This document shows, piece after piece, positions 42,155 through 52,308 of a stretch of 64,000 nucleotides of DNA; the first letter of the stretch is position 1; each line of letters opens with the position of its first letter. The notes beneath the pieces are model-generated. The model saw only the letters and a list, made by a program, of their open reading frames with translations, had not been told where the DNA came from and did not search any database. Position numbers and translations under genes: made by a program. The DNA is taken from the NCBI GenBank assembly GCA_001653155.1, contig BDEJ01000037.1, forward strand, positions 62,001 through 126,000, written 5' to 3'. This DNA is from Porphyromonadaceae bacterium H1. Its GTDB lineage: Bacteria; Bacteroidota; Bacteroidia; Bacteroidales; Paludibacteraceae.

Positions 42155-43891
42155 TTAGTTACTTGCATTTTGCTCCAGCAGCTTGCACTTTTGTAACTCG
42201 GCCTGCGGCAAGGGGGCAAAATATTTAAATCTGGTATAGTTGCGAGGCTCTTCGGTTATCGGCAAAATTTCGGGAGTCTTTCCCGGTAGTATTCGAATGC
42301 GCTTTACCGTACCGTTTACTTCCATTTGCCAACGCCGGAGGTCCAAGAAGCGGAAACCTTCAAAAGCAAGCTCTATGCGCCGTTCGTTGCGAAGCAAATC
42401 CATAAATTCTTCTTGCCCCACAGTACTCGCATAGGGGTCTGCTTTCGGAATTCCCGATCTCCTGCGGATTCGTTTAACAACCGATCTGGGCGATTGGGGC
42501 GAAAAAGCCACTTCAATCTCAGCATCAGGCCCTTTCGATGCTGTTTGAGCTTCAGCAAAAATCAAGTACATCTCGGTTGTACGCATAAGCGGACGACAGT
42601 TCTTCTTTCCCATCACCGGATCAACGATAGAAACATCCTGGCGCAAAAGTTTTTTCAAATAATAACCTGTCCGGGTGGCTCCGGAACTTTCAATTCCATC
42701 CTCGGAGCTATCTTTGTAAGTATGGATTTTCTTACCGGCAAAAACACCCCCATCGCGTATAACGATACTATCCAAACGGGGGTCTCTGTTTAAGTATGGT
42801 TCTTCCGGATTGTAGCCCGACAAAGGATGCGTTATCGGATAACCGTTAGCGGCAGGAAAGGCATCGACAAAGTCCTGAGTAGGATTTACACGCCCAAGCC
42901 CTTTTAGGGAAGGAGGATAATTTTGAGCCTCTATAGTCTGTTGCATCATCTCTTCTGTGGTAGCGGGCTCCAACATATTTTGACGCCAAATTATTTCACT
43001 GCTGCTGGGCAAATCGCTTCTGTAAAACAACTGATTTCCATAGAGCGAACCCAAAGTCCTGGTACCGATAGCTAAAACGGCGTATTTCACAGCCGAATCA
43101 CAAAGAGCTACGTTGTAGTTTCCTGCGTTGTAAAGTGGACTTGCGGCATGCATATACAGACGTGCTTTCGCCCCATAAGCAATACGCTTGCTAAAGCGTC
43201 CACGATTTTTAAATCCGGCCAAGGGATCGTCGCTTCCGGAATAATCCAGCGGCAAACAAGCTATGGCCGTATCCAAATCCTGAGCTATTTTTTGAACGGT
43301 TTCCAGGAAAGGGAGACGGACAAGATTCTTCCAATCGGCTTGGTCGGCCGTCAACATTTTGTCCAGATAAGGAATTCCGAGATATTCGCCACTCACTCCT
43401 TTTCCTCCGTAGTACATCAACAGCGTCAGATGGTGGTAGGCACGCATACCGTATGCCTCGCCCTTCCAGCGGATACGATACAGGGAATCGGTCTTAGCAT
43501 TCGACCAGCTAATGGTAATATCGGGCAGGAAGGTCATAAAGTGATTGATGTTCATGATGGCCCTGTAAGACTGACTCCAAGGTTCGAGCGGGTCGTAGAT
43601 ATCACTCCAAGCCCCGGAAACCAGTCTGGGATAAAAGCTGTTTACGTCGTTCATCACCGCATCGTCGGTTGCACATTCCGAAAAGCTGTATGTTGTCGGC
43701 AAAGCCAAATAGGCGGTATTAAGGAAGCCATAGGCTGTCTGTGGATGCCCCCACGCACGCTTTTCTCCATAAACATTATCCAATTCCGGATCCAAGAGGT
43801 TGCACGAAGAGGAAAAGGCTACAAGCAAGGCGCAAGCAGAAAACAGAGTTTTTATCATACGTTGAGTTTTCATGATTTTATATCCTTTCAT
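42155..43891 (-). CDS. SusD family outer-membrane glycan-binding lipoprotein (second pair)
   Basis: The protein of about 578 residues has a lipoprotein signal ending in FSSSCNLLDPE. It shows the SusD layout: an N-terminal conserved region (AYGFLNTAYLALPTTY...), TPR-like helices (YRAIMNINHFMTFLPD, RIRWKGEAYGMRAYHHLTLLMYYGGKG) and the C-terminal RRxGI-like region ending with LLRNERRIELAFEGFRFLDLRRW. It caps the partner SusC transporter and binds glycan. I used the ATG at 43891, 6 bases after the SusC stop; the ATG at 43873 is equally possible and gives a cleaner signal peptide. Confidence 0.93.
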   Translation of the reverse strand: MKGYKIMKTQRMIKTLFSACALLVAFSSSCNLLDPELDNVYGEKRAWGHPQTAYGFLNTAYLALPTTYSFSECATDDAVMNDVNSFYPRLVSGAWSDIYDPLEPWSQSYRAIMNINHFMTFLPDITISWSNAKTDSLYRIRWKGEAYGMRAYHHLTLLMYYGGKGVSGEYLGIPYLDKMLTADQADWKNLVRLPFLETVQKIAQDLDTAIACLPLDYSGSDDPLAGFKNRGRFSKRIAYGAKARLYMHAASPLYNAGNYNVALCDSAVKYAVLAIGTRTLGSLYGNQLFYRSDLPSSSEIIWRQNMLEPATTEEMMQQTIEAQNYPPSLKGLGRVNPTQDFVDAFPAANGYPITHPLSGYNPEEPYLNRDPRLDSIVIRDGGVFAGKKIHTYKDSSEDGIESSGATRTGYYLKKLLRQDVSIVDPVMGKKNCRPLMRTTEMYLIFAEAQTASKGPDAEIEVAFSPQSPRSVVKRIRRRSGIPKADPYASTVGQEEFMDLLRNERRIELAFEGFRFLDLRRWQMEVNGTVKRIRILPGKTPEILPITEEPRNYTRFKYFAPLPQAELQKCKLLEQNASN

Positions 43892-43897
43892 CAAGAT

Positions 43898-46800
43898 TTA
43901 GAATGATACTTTAAGGCCGATTGATACGTTCCGGGTCTGTACCGAGGTGGCAGTTTGTCTTAGTTTTGCATCTTCGGCTAAAAACAGCAGGTTGTCAGCC
44001 CTCAAATACAATCCGATTTCACGCAGGAATATCCTTTGTAGGGATTTTTTAGAGAACATGTAGTTCAATTGCAGCCTGTCCAAAGAAAAATCGTTACCGT
44101 TGCGCAGCCAAAAAGAGGATTCCCTGAAATTGTTGCTGCTGCTTTGAGCCGATAGTCTGGGATAGGTCGCTGTTTCGGCTGTTTCGTCGGTCCAGCGGTT
44201 GAGTGCGATTTCGGAGTATTTTTTGTTCCCGTCAATCCAGAAGTAGTCCGAATTCATCACCCAGTTATAACCCAGACGAGTACTCATTCCAAGGAGCAAA
44301 GCCCACTGCTTATACCCTAAGGTCAGATTCAGCGCCGATTTTAAACGGGGACTGTAATTTCCGATGACGTGAATATCGTTCTCGTCCACTTGTTTGTTAT
44401 CATCTTTATCCAGATAAGACATGTCGCCTCGACGAATCGTACCGAATCTTTGGTTAGCAGCTGAGGCCTCAGCATCGCTTTTGAAAAAGCCGGTAAATGC
44501 CAAGCCCCAAATTGCATCGCTTGCCTTTCCCGCATGATACTGATAACTATTGGGATACAACTCATCATAAGTTATATGAGCAGATTGGGCGTACAGTAAA
44601 TTCCAAAGTGCATTGAGAGAGACATCACCGAAACTCTTCCTGTAACTAAGCGAAAAGTCGAATCCCGTGTAGTCCGTTTCGTTATAATTCTCATAAGGGT
44701 AAAAAGTAGACAACAAAGTGGGATAGAAGCTCATCCGACGAACAACCTGATCGGAGTGCCGTGTCTTGAAAACCGAAGCATCGATAAATAAAGTCTTATC
44801 GAGCAGAGCAAGTTCCAAGCCCAGGTTTACATTCTTCATCTTCTCCATTTGGAGGTTTTTATTGGCCGTCTGCAAGACATAGGTCGACTGAAACTCATAA
44901 CCACTGGCATCACCCGTGTTGAAAGATGCTCCGGGAGCATAAATCTCACGAAACAGGTTATGAGTAAAAGCAGGCGAAGCATCCGTATGCAAGACGCCTC
45001 CGGTTAACTTTAATTTCAGTACATCGAAAAAGGAATCTTTCGACCAGAAGGGCTCTTCACTAATCAACCAAGCCAAGCCAGCGGAAGGAGACAAAGCACT
45101 GCGCTTTCCGGGCATCAACTTGTTAGAGGCAATAAGCGAAGCGCTGAAATCAAAGACATAACGCCTTTTATAATCGTAACCAAGGCGCATGCCGAGATGT
45201 GTACTACGGATAGAGTGCAAAGATTCCGCTACAGTTGCCATGGAATAGTAGGCCAAGGCAGAAGCACTGACGTGATGTCCTCCGGCAAAAACAGCGTCGT
45301 AGTCCAGGCCGGCATCGGCCATCAGGCTCCGGTACAAGGAGCCCGAGGAGATGCTCAACTTACCGGTTCTCGTATCACTGTTGATGGTTTTCAGCGATTC
45401 AATCCGATCGCCGGCGGCATTCCAAACGGGTTTATACAAAGCATAGGTATTTCGAATCTGTTCCGAATAAGAAACGTAGGTATCAAAAGATAAATCAGCC
45501 TTCAGTTTCAAGCCGGGAAGTAATTGACTCATATCGAAGACGACACCTGCATCCAAAGGAAGACGACACCAATACGTCCTCGAATATCCGGCCCAGTTTA
45601 ATTCGCCATAGATGTTTTTTCCATAAGTATTGTGCGAGGTCAGGTCTAATGCACCTAAAATGGCATTGCCTTGGGTTTTCTTAAGCGCTACGATGAGACT
45701 CGGATCTTCAAAAACAGATTCCGGCAAGAAAGGAGCATAATCATCCGGGCGGAAGGTAGAAGCCATCTCGAAAAAATCAGAGCGGGGGGTCGTGTTGATG
45801 TCCATCACGAAAGCAGCATTCAAATAGCTGGAAAGATAGCTGTTGATTTTGTAATCAACGTTGCTCCGCACGCGAAGAACATCCGTGCCATAACTGTAAG
45901 TATCCGACTTGTACAGCACACCGTAATGGTCCCAAGCGACATTGGTGTAGTAGCTTGCCACTTTGTTGCCTCCGGTAAACTCTCCGACAAAGCGGGAAGA
46001 AGCATAACTCGGCTTCAAAAAATCAGAGCTGTAGTAGTTCACGTCGGGATAACGATAGGGATTCGCTCCCGAATAGTTGGCAATATCCTCCAAGGTTTTA
46101 TCGGGAGTACGTCCGGGATTATCGTTTAGCTGTGCTTCGCGATAAAGAGTCAGATAATCTTTCGAACCGAGGTATTTAGGGAGCTGAATGGGCGTATTCA
46201 GACCAAACTCCAAGTTGAACTTAGCTTCTTTTTTCAAGGCTTTTCCGCGTTTGGTCTTGATCAGAATCACTCCGTTCTTAGCTCGGCTCCCGTATAGTAC
46301 GGCAGCATTCACATCTTTCAAAATAGAGATATCTTCAATCTCCTCGGGCATCAAGTTGTTGTGGTGGCGAGGCAAGCCGTCTACCACCACCAAAGCATCC
46401 CCCAGTCCAAGCAGATTAATGCCTTCGCGAAGGCCGGCTCCGTAAGCCGACAACAAGGATTGCACATTAGGAAGTTTATCATTTCGAAGTATTTCGGCTA
46501 CGTCTATGGTGGATACGTTACCGACAAGCAAACCTTTCTTCTCCTCGCGAAACGCCAACGACAGCTCCGCATCCGGGCCGAATAAGATGTCGGAAGGGGT
46601 CAGTATCACCGAATCGGCCTCTGCCGCTGTATTCACCTCCTTCGAGTCGTAACCGGGATATTCCACCAACAAGGGTGTATTTGCTTCAACGCGTATTTTA
46701 AAAACACCTGCCGCATTGGTCAAGGTCATTTTATCTCCCTGATTGGCATACACAGCCGCATTAGCAATCGGCTTGCCGCTCTCATCCACAACTTTACCCT

Positions 46801-46903
46801 GCAACTCGAGAAACTTAGTCTTATCTTGAGCCCGTAGTCCCGGACCGAAACAATAGAGCAATGCTGCAAACAAGGCTACACAAGTTCTATATTTATTTTT
46901 CAT
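43898..46903 (-). CDS. SusC-like TonB-dependent transporter (second pair, no STN domain)
   Basis: The protein of 1001 residues starts at ATG 46903 with a signal peptide (MKNKYRTCVALFAALLYCFGPGLRA). The longer upstream frame overlaps the end of the preceding susD. A carboxypeptidase-regulatory-like domain follows (LQGKVVDESGKPIANAAVYANQG), then the plug (LLGLGDALVVVDGLPRHHNNLMPEEIEDISILKDVNAAVLYGSRAKNGVILIKTKRG) and a 22-strand barrel ending in VQTRNVSIGLKVSF. It imports oligosaccharides with its SusD. Unlike the first SusC it lacks the N-terminal STN signalling domain, so it should not signal to FecR. Confidence 0.94.
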   Translation of the reverse strand: MKNKYRTCVALFAALLYCFGPGLRAQDKTKFLELQGKVVDESGKPIANAAVYANQGDKMTLTNAAGVFKIRVEANTPLLVEYPGYDSKEVNTAAEADSVILTPSDILFGPDAELSLAFREEKKGLLVGNVSTIDVAEILRNDKLPNVQSLLSAYGAGLREGINLLGLGDALVVVDGLPRHHNNLMPEEIEDISILKDVNAAVLYGSRAKNGVILIKTKRGKALKKEAKFNLEFGLNTPIQLPKYLGSKDYLTLYREAQLNDNPGRTPDKTLEDIANYSGANPYRYPDVNYYSSDFLKPSYASSRFVGEFTGGNKVASYYTNVAWDHYGVLYKSDTYSYGTDVLRVRSNVDYKINSYLSSYLNAAFVMDINTTPRSDFFEMASTFRPDDYAPFLPESVFEDPSLIVALKKTQGNAILGALDLTSHNTYGKNIYGELNWAGYSRTYWCRLPLDAGVVFDMSQLLPGLKLKADLSFDTYVSYSEQIRNTYALYKPVWNAAGDRIESLKTINSDTRTGKLSISSGSLYRSLMADAGLDYDAVFAGGHHVSASALAYYSMATVAESLHSIRSTHLGMRLGYDYKRRYVFDFSASLIASNKLMPGKRSALSPSAGLAWLISEEPFWSKDSFFDVLKLKLTGGVLHTDASPAFTHNLFREIYAPGASFNTGDASGYEFQSTYVLQTANKNLQMEKMKNVNLGLELALLDKTLFIDASVFKTRHSDQVVRRMSFYPTLLSTFYPYENYNETDYTGFDFSLSYRKSFGDVSLNALWNLLYAQSAHITYDELYPNSYQYHAGKASDAIWGLAFTGFFKSDAEASAANQRFGTIRRGDMSYLDKDDNKQVDENDIHVIGNYSPRLKSALNLTLGYKQWALLLGMSTRLGYNWVMNSDYFWIDGNKKYSEIALNRWTDETAETATYPRLSAQSSSNNFRESSFWLRNGNDFSLDRLQLNYMFSKKSLQRIFLREIGLYLRADNLLFLAEDAKLRQTATSVQTRNVSIGLKVSF

Positions 46904-46932
46904 GATATTTTTAATTCGTTCGTTATTGTCAG

Positions 46933-48852
46933 TTACCAGCCCGGATTTTGCCCGAATTCCAGATATATCTGTGTCTGCGAATCTTTTATCGGCATCCAAT
47001 AGTGTTTCTTTTCAAAAATCTTTTTTCCGAAGGAACGAACCTTAAAATAGCTGTGTTCCTTGTCGAAGTCCAGCACATCTACACGCATGTGTTCCGGTTG
47101 ATCGGACACATACCAACGACGCAGATCGTACCAGCGATGCCCTTCGAAAGCCAGCTCTACGGCACGCTCCCGACGAATGGTTGTGCGTAGCGCTTCTTCA
47201 CTGGCATACATGTGCCCCGGCAGCGGAAGCGATTGTGTTTTATCCACTTTTACCCGATCACGAACGGCTTTGACGGCCTCCCAAGCTTTTACGGAGCAGT
47301 TTTGTTCGGGATCGACATCGCTCGGCGACACATTACAGCCATAAGCTTCATTTACGGCTTCGGCATACATCAGATAAACATCGGCAAGACGAATATTGGG
47401 CAAGCGCCGGTTGATGTTGGGCGACCATTGTGTAGAGGCATTGCTGGCATACATCGTATTGTGCCGGAATTTTTTCCAGGCATAGCCGGTATCGCTCTTA
47501 CCATCGCCTCCACGGTCTCTTCCTCCGAGATAGAGTTGAGCCGGATCGTCGGGAGGTGTCTTAGAAGCATCGGACATAAGTATAGCACGGTCGTAAACGA
47601 TGTTGAGATAAAATCTCGGATCTCTCTTCTTAAAAGGATCGATGGAGGGCGTATTGTAAACTGCCGGATCAAAGTTTTCTCCATTGTCCATCCCAAAATA
47701 CTGCACATAGTTTTCGAGCACTCCGTGACCCATGCCCCAGCCTCCCATGGTGTTGAGCAAGTCTCCGATCTGGGTATTTCGAGCATGCTGTATCATGGGA
47801 GGACTCAGCAAGTTTTCTTTACCCGAAGAGGGGATGGCATTGTTGAACATGTAGAAGTTATCCGTATAATTTTCCCACGGGAGCAAATCGTACACACTAC
47901 CGCCTCCCAGGGCCGACATATTGATGACTTCTCCCAAATACTTCACGGCTTTCTTACAATAATCTTTGTTGTAAACATAGCCTCCGGGCCCGTTGGATGC
48001 TCCGTTCATAAGGGGACTTCCGGCATAGAGCATAGCCTTACCCAGTAAAGCATAAGCAGCCCCCTTGGTCAAGCGTCCGGAGTTGGTGCCTGTAGTTATT
48101 TGCCCGGTGGCCGTATCATCCCAATCTACCGGCAGCAACTTGATGGCTTCCAGCAAGTCTTTTTCTATCTCATCCGAGCTTTGCGCATAAGACAGACGGG
48201 GAAAATTCATGTTATCCCCGGGCTTTAAGGTATGCCGGATATAAGGCATCCCTCCCCAGGCACGAATGATATGAAAGTAGAAGAAAGCCCGGAGCATATA
48301 AGCCTGTCCGGCCAACAAGTTTTTTTGCTCTTGCAAGGGAACATTCTTATAAGGAATAACCATATTGTCAATATTTTCCAGAGCAAGATTCGCTTTCCGA
48401 ATCCCGAGCCAGCCACCGTCCCAGTAGCCCAGCCGCGAGAGCCCTCCCTCGTTAGGAGAAGCTCCTCCGAAACCATGCGAAGGCAGAAAAGGATCGACAA
48501 TATATTTAGCCTGTTCATCCCGATTGTAAAGAATACTGGAGGCATAAAAAATGCAAATAGGCGAACCTTCCCATTGGCGGTAGTCGCTTGTCATCGAGCC
48601 CATCCAGTTGGCTCGATGAAAAAGCATATCATCCCCAAAGTTAAAAATAGATTGCAGCGAAGCAGTCATCGGATCGGCCATGCACAAATAGGCATCCTCT
48701 ATGAAACCCTGAAAAGTTTGAAAGGAGCGGAAGACTTCTTCTTTCTTTATTCCTGCCTCGGGAGCCTTATCCAAATACGACTCGCAAGAAGAAACGAGCA
48801 GGGCTACGGTAAGCAGCAACAGGTAACACGTGATTTTCATTTTTATTTTCAT
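46933..48852 (-). CDS. SusD family outer-membrane glycan-binding lipoprotein (first pair)
   Basis: The 639-residue protein has a lipoprotein signal ending in LLVSSCESYLDKAP, and the N-terminal SusD feature KKEEVFRSFQTFQGFIEDAYLCMAD. Its TPR-like helices include LLAGQAYMLRAFFYFHIIRAWGGMPYI, and the C-terminal motif is TTIRRERAVELAFEGHRWYDLRRWY. It binds the target glycan on the cell surface and closes over the first SusC. It is longer than the second SusD by about 60 residues. Its gene starts 11 bases after the first susC stop; a second in-frame ATG four codons later is possible. Confidence 0.94.
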   Translation of the reverse strand: MKIKMKITCYLLLLTVALLVSSCESYLDKAPEAGIKKEEVFRSFQTFQGFIEDAYLCMADPMTASLQSIFNFGDDMLFHRANWMGSMTSDYRQWEGSPICIFYASSILYNRDEQAKYIVDPFLPSHGFGGASPNEGGLSRLGYWDGGWLGIRKANLALENIDNMVIPYKNVPLQEQKNLLAGQAYMLRAFFYFHIIRAWGGMPYIRHTLKPGDNMNFPRLSYAQSSDEIEKDLLEAIKLLPVDWDDTATGQITTGTNSGRLTKGAAYALLGKAMLYAGSPLMNGASNGPGGYVYNKDYCKKAVKYLGEVINMSALGGGSVYDLLPWENYTDNFYMFNNAIPSSGKENLLSPPMIQHARNTQIGDLLNTMGGWGMGHGVLENYVQYFGMDNGENFDPAVYNTPSIDPFKKRDPRFYLNIVYDRAILMSDASKTPPDDPAQLYLGGRDRGGDGKSDTGYAWKKFRHNTMYASNASTQWSPNINRRLPNIRLADVYLMYAEAVNEAYGCNVSPSDVDPEQNCSVKAWEAVKAVRDRVKVDKTQSLPLPGHMYASEEALRTTIRRERAVELAFEGHRWYDLRRWYVSDQPEHMRVDVLDFDKEHSYFKVRSFGKKIFEKKHYWMPIKDSQTQIYLEFGQNPGW

Positions 48853-48863
48853 GGCATTATAAA

Positions 48864-51800
48864 TTAGAAAGTAACATTCAGTCCTAAATTTACCCTTCTC
48901 AAAGTCGGGTATAAATTACCCGCAGAGGCATAAATATCAATGGCATCTTCCCGGTCATCGGGGAGCTTGGACCACAAAAACAGGTTATTCCCGGACAAAG
49001 TGAATTTCAAGGCACTCAATCTTGCCTTTTTAAGCCAGTCGCCACTCAATGTGTAGGACAGTTCGGCGGTTTTCAGGCGTAAATACGATGCATCAATAAA
49101 GAAACCACGGCTCTGTCCGTTAGGGATTCCGGTGGTTTGGAGCATATACGAAGCATTCGGATTATCCGGTCTCCAATAATCTCGCAGTTGAGGACTGACG
49201 AATGGAGATTTCGAGTCGGAGGAGAAAAATACGGAAGATAAGTATTGGGATACGTTGTAAGCACCCAAAAATTGCATCATAAAACTAAAACCCTTCCAAT
49301 TTACACCGGCGAAGATGTTATAGGTATTCTGAGGAGTACTTGTATAGCCTGACGGCACACGGTCTTTATCGTCAATCACGCCATCGCTGTTATAGTCAAC
49401 CATAAGAATATCACCAGGTTGACGCTTATTATTATTATCATAGGGGACGCTTCCGTACAAATCGTCCCAGCTGGTAGTATAACCCGGTTGTTCTACAAAT
49501 ACCCGGGGTTGGTAAATGGGAAATCCGGCGTTTTTCTGATAAGCAGGAGCCAAAGGTGCATCCGCCGCATAAACTACTTTATTGAATGCCGCCATGTAAT
49601 TATAGCGCAACCAGCAATGCCATCCGTTCCAGGTTTGCTGCAGTTTCAAGTCGAACTCAAAACCCTGATTCAACACCTTGCCCAAATTGGCCGGAACGGG
49701 TGCACTTCCGAAATAAGAGGGTACAACATAACTACCGGCAGCCATGAAGACGTCACTCCGGTCGTCTCGAAAGAATTCGAATGATCCGGAAAAGATATCT
49801 TTAAACAAAGAAAAGTCAAGACCAAGGTTTTGTTTTCCGGAAACCTCCCAGTGCAAATCCGGATTACCCATACTGGCCTCATTATAAGTTAAGTATGTAG
49901 CACCCGGACTGGTAAACATATTATGAGGTGACAAGTAGTTTCCAAAGACAACTCTCATCCCGTTATACTGTTCCCAGCTGGCCATATAAGACCAACGCGG
50001 AGCGTATATCTGATCGCTCCCCACTTTTCCTATGGAGTATCTGATTTTAAGCCTGTCCAGCCAAGGTTTCTTCATCCATTTTTCGTTGGAAATCATCCAG
50101 CCCAAACCCACGGAAGGGAAAAAATCAAATCGATATTTAGCAGAAAATTGATCGGAACCGTTGTAGGCGCCGTTGGCTTCAAAAAAATAACGGTCGTCGT
50201 ATCCGTAAGTCAAACGTCCGACCCAGTCTTCTCGGTAGTGTGGAAATTCGCTACCGCGGGTCTGCTCCTCTCTACTTACCAAAGCCAAAGCGCTCAGGTC
50301 GTGCAAGCCGAAAGAACGGTCGTAATTCAGTTGAATTTTGCCATAAGGGCGGCGATAAGGAGATTCTACCGAAAAGGTCTCCGGATTCAGGTGCCCGGGA
50401 AGTTTATTGAAATCCATGTCGTTCCCACCACCGGATGGTTTGTAGGAAACCGTCCCGTCCACAGCAACACTCTTAGACAAGAGCTCGATGTAAGAAATGG
50501 AAGACTGGGAAGCGAAGTTGACATCGTAAGAAAAAGCCAGCAAAGCGCTTAGACCGGGAGTTATAAAGTCAAAATCCTGTTTCAACACAAAGTCCGACGA
50601 AATAGCCGTATTATATTGGGTGGATAAACCCGAACTTCCACCGCTCAGTATCAACAGGGGGTTAATATCGTCCGGTTTATTAACGTTGTATCCGAAAGCT
50701 CCATCTTCGTAACGTATGGGATAAGCTGCAGGTGAAAGTCGATAAAAAGCGCTCCAAATATGAGTGGTAGCCTGATTGAAAGTCTGCCGTTGACGCACGG
50801 AACCGGAAAGATTCACCGAAAAAGTGGTCGATGGGCTTATGTTCAAATCCACATTCGAGCGAAAGGTATAATGCTCGAAGCCCCATTGCGGCTTGTAAGG
50901 CAAACCGACATCCAAACCGGACTGCAACAAATCGTCGTCTTTGGTATAAGAAACAGCCGCAAAATACTTGGCAAAGTCCGTGCCTCCGGTAATATTTAAG
51001 TCGTAACGCTGAGTCAGAGCAAAATCCTTTACCACCGCACGCGACCAGTCCACATTCGGATAGTACAACGACTCAAGGTAGGAGGCCGGATTGCGATATT
51101 TATTCAACTCATTTTGAGGCAAATACCAAGTCCAGTTATTAGCATCAGCGGGAAGCTGCTTTTCCAACACCGTGTTCTGATAATCGTAAATATCATAGGA
51201 AGTCAAACGATTGGGCATTCGCGACACGGACTTAAAAGAGAGGTTGGAGCTGAAAGAGACGGATGCTTTACCGGCCTTACCCCGCTTGGTTGTGATAAGA
51301 ATAACTCCATTAGCCCCTTTTACTCCAAAAACGGCGGTGGCAGAAGCATCCTTTAAGACCGAGATGGATTCTATCTGCCCCACATCAATATCAGTCATAT
51401 TACGCTCGACACCGTCTATCAGGACCAGAGGCGCCGAACCGTTCCAGGAAGAAAGCCCCCGGATGTTGATTCTGGGATCTTCGTCACCGGGCATACCGGA
51501 AGTCGTAATAGTGGTTACACCGGGAAGAAGCCCCGAAAGCGTTTGTCCCACACTGGTGGCAATCCCGGTACGCATCAAATCGGAGCCTTTGGTCTGCGTG
51601 ATGGCCCCTACAACGCTTTCCTTTTTCTGTTGACCGTAGCCCACCACAACAATTTCTTGCAAGGTTTTGACATCCTCGGCCAAGGTGATACGCATCGGAG
51701 TGGCATTTTTATCGGTGTTTACAACACGCGCTTCATAGCCTATGTAGGAAACAAGGAGCTTATCACCCTCAGATACTTGTATCGAGAAACGCCCTTGAGA

Positions 51801-52274
51801 ATCGGTCATGGTTGCCTTGGTGGGATTGTCCTGTACAGCCACCTGAGCTCCGGCGAGTTCCTCGCCTTTCTGGTCGACAACGATTCCCGAGGCTCTAAAA
51901 ACGACTTTTACCGCTTCCTCTTCCACAAGCATCGCTCTTGCTTGTCTCTTCAGGATGTAAATCTGCTTGCCTCTGATGCGATAGCTGTTGGGAGAAGATT
52001 TGAACAGCTCATTCAACACTTTTTCCAAGGGTTGATTTTGCAAGTTCAAAGTAATCGGCCGCTTAAGATCTACATCGTTATCGTTATAAAAGAAAAGCAT
52101 GTCTGTCTTCTTCTCTATCAACGACAAGACTTCTTTCAGAGGACGATTTTCTACGGAAATAGAGAGTCCTGCTGACTGGGCATGCCCTATCGCCGGGTAA
52201 AAAATGAACACAGATATCGCCGAAAACAAACGAAATAAGCTTCCAACGATTAGTTTCTTGGAGTTGTTCTTCAT
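48864..52274 (-). CDS. SusC-like TonB-dependent transporter with STN signalling domain (first pair)
   Basis: The 1136-residue protein has a signal peptide (to about residue 32). A secretin/TonB N-terminal (STN) domain follows (LSISVENRPLKEVLSLIEKKTDMLFFYNDNDVDLKRPITL...), then a carboxypeptidase-regulatory-like domain (GIVVDQKGEELAGAQVAVQDNP). The plug is next (VVVGYGQQKKESVVGAITQTKGSDL, VLIDGVERNMTDIDVGQIESISVLKDASATAVFGVKGANGVILITTKRG), and then the barrel, ending in LRRVNLGLNVTF. The STN domain contacts the FecR anti-sigma factor encoded just upstream, so this transporter probably also senses its substrate and switches on the locus. Confidence 0.96.
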   Translation of the reverse strand: MKNNSKKLIVGSLFRLFSAISVFIFYPAIGHAQSAGLSISVENRPLKEVLSLIEKKTDMLFFYNDNDVDLKRPITLNLQNQPLEKVLNELFKSSPNSYRIRGKQIYILKRQARAMLVEEEAVKVVFRASGIVVDQKGEELAGAQVAVQDNPTKATMTDSQGRFSIQVSEGDKLLVSYIGYEARVVNTDKNATPMRITLAEDVKTLQEIVVVGYGQQKKESVVGAITQTKGSDLMRTGIATSVGQTLSGLLPGVTTITTSGMPGDEDPRINIRGLSSWNGSAPLVLIDGVERNMTDIDVGQIESISVLKDASATAVFGVKGANGVILITTKRGKAGKASVSFSSNLSFKSVSRMPNRLTSYDIYDYQNTVLEKQLPADANNWTWYLPQNELNKYRNPASYLESLYYPNVDWSRAVVKDFALTQRYDLNITGGTDFAKYFAAVSYTKDDDLLQSGLDVGLPYKPQWGFEHYTFRSNVDLNISPSTTFSVNLSGSVRQRQTFNQATTHIWSAFYRLSPAAYPIRYEDGAFGYNVNKPDDINPLLILSGGSSGLSTQYNTAISSDFVLKQDFDFITPGLSALLAFSYDVNFASQSSISYIELLSKSVAVDGTVSYKPSGGGNDMDFNKLPGHLNPETFSVESPYRRPYGKIQLNYDRSFGLHDLSALALVSREEQTRGSEFPHYREDWVGRLTYGYDDRYFFEANGAYNGSDQFSAKYRFDFFPSVGLGWMISNEKWMKKPWLDRLKIRYSIGKVGSDQIYAPRWSYMASWEQYNGMRVVFGNYLSPHNMFTSPGATYLTYNEASMGNPDLHWEVSGKQNLGLDFSLFKDIFSGSFEFFRDDRSDVFMAAGSYVVPSYFGSAPVPANLGKVLNQGFEFDLKLQQTWNGWHCWLRYNYMAAFNKVVYAADAPLAPAYQKNAGFPIYQPRVFVEQPGYTTSWDDLYGSVPYDNNNKRQPGDILMVDYNSDGVIDDKDRVPSGYTSTPQNTYNIFAGVNWKGFSFMMQFLGAYNVSQYLSSVFFSSDSKSPFVSPQLRDYWRPDNPNASYMLQTTGIPNGQSRGFFIDASYLRLKTAELSYTLSGDWLKKARLSALKFTLSGNNLFLWSKLPDDREDAIDIYASAGNLYPTLRRVNLGLNVTF

Positions 52275-52308
52275 AATATTAAATATTTTTTCGTGGTTAC
52301 AATGTTTT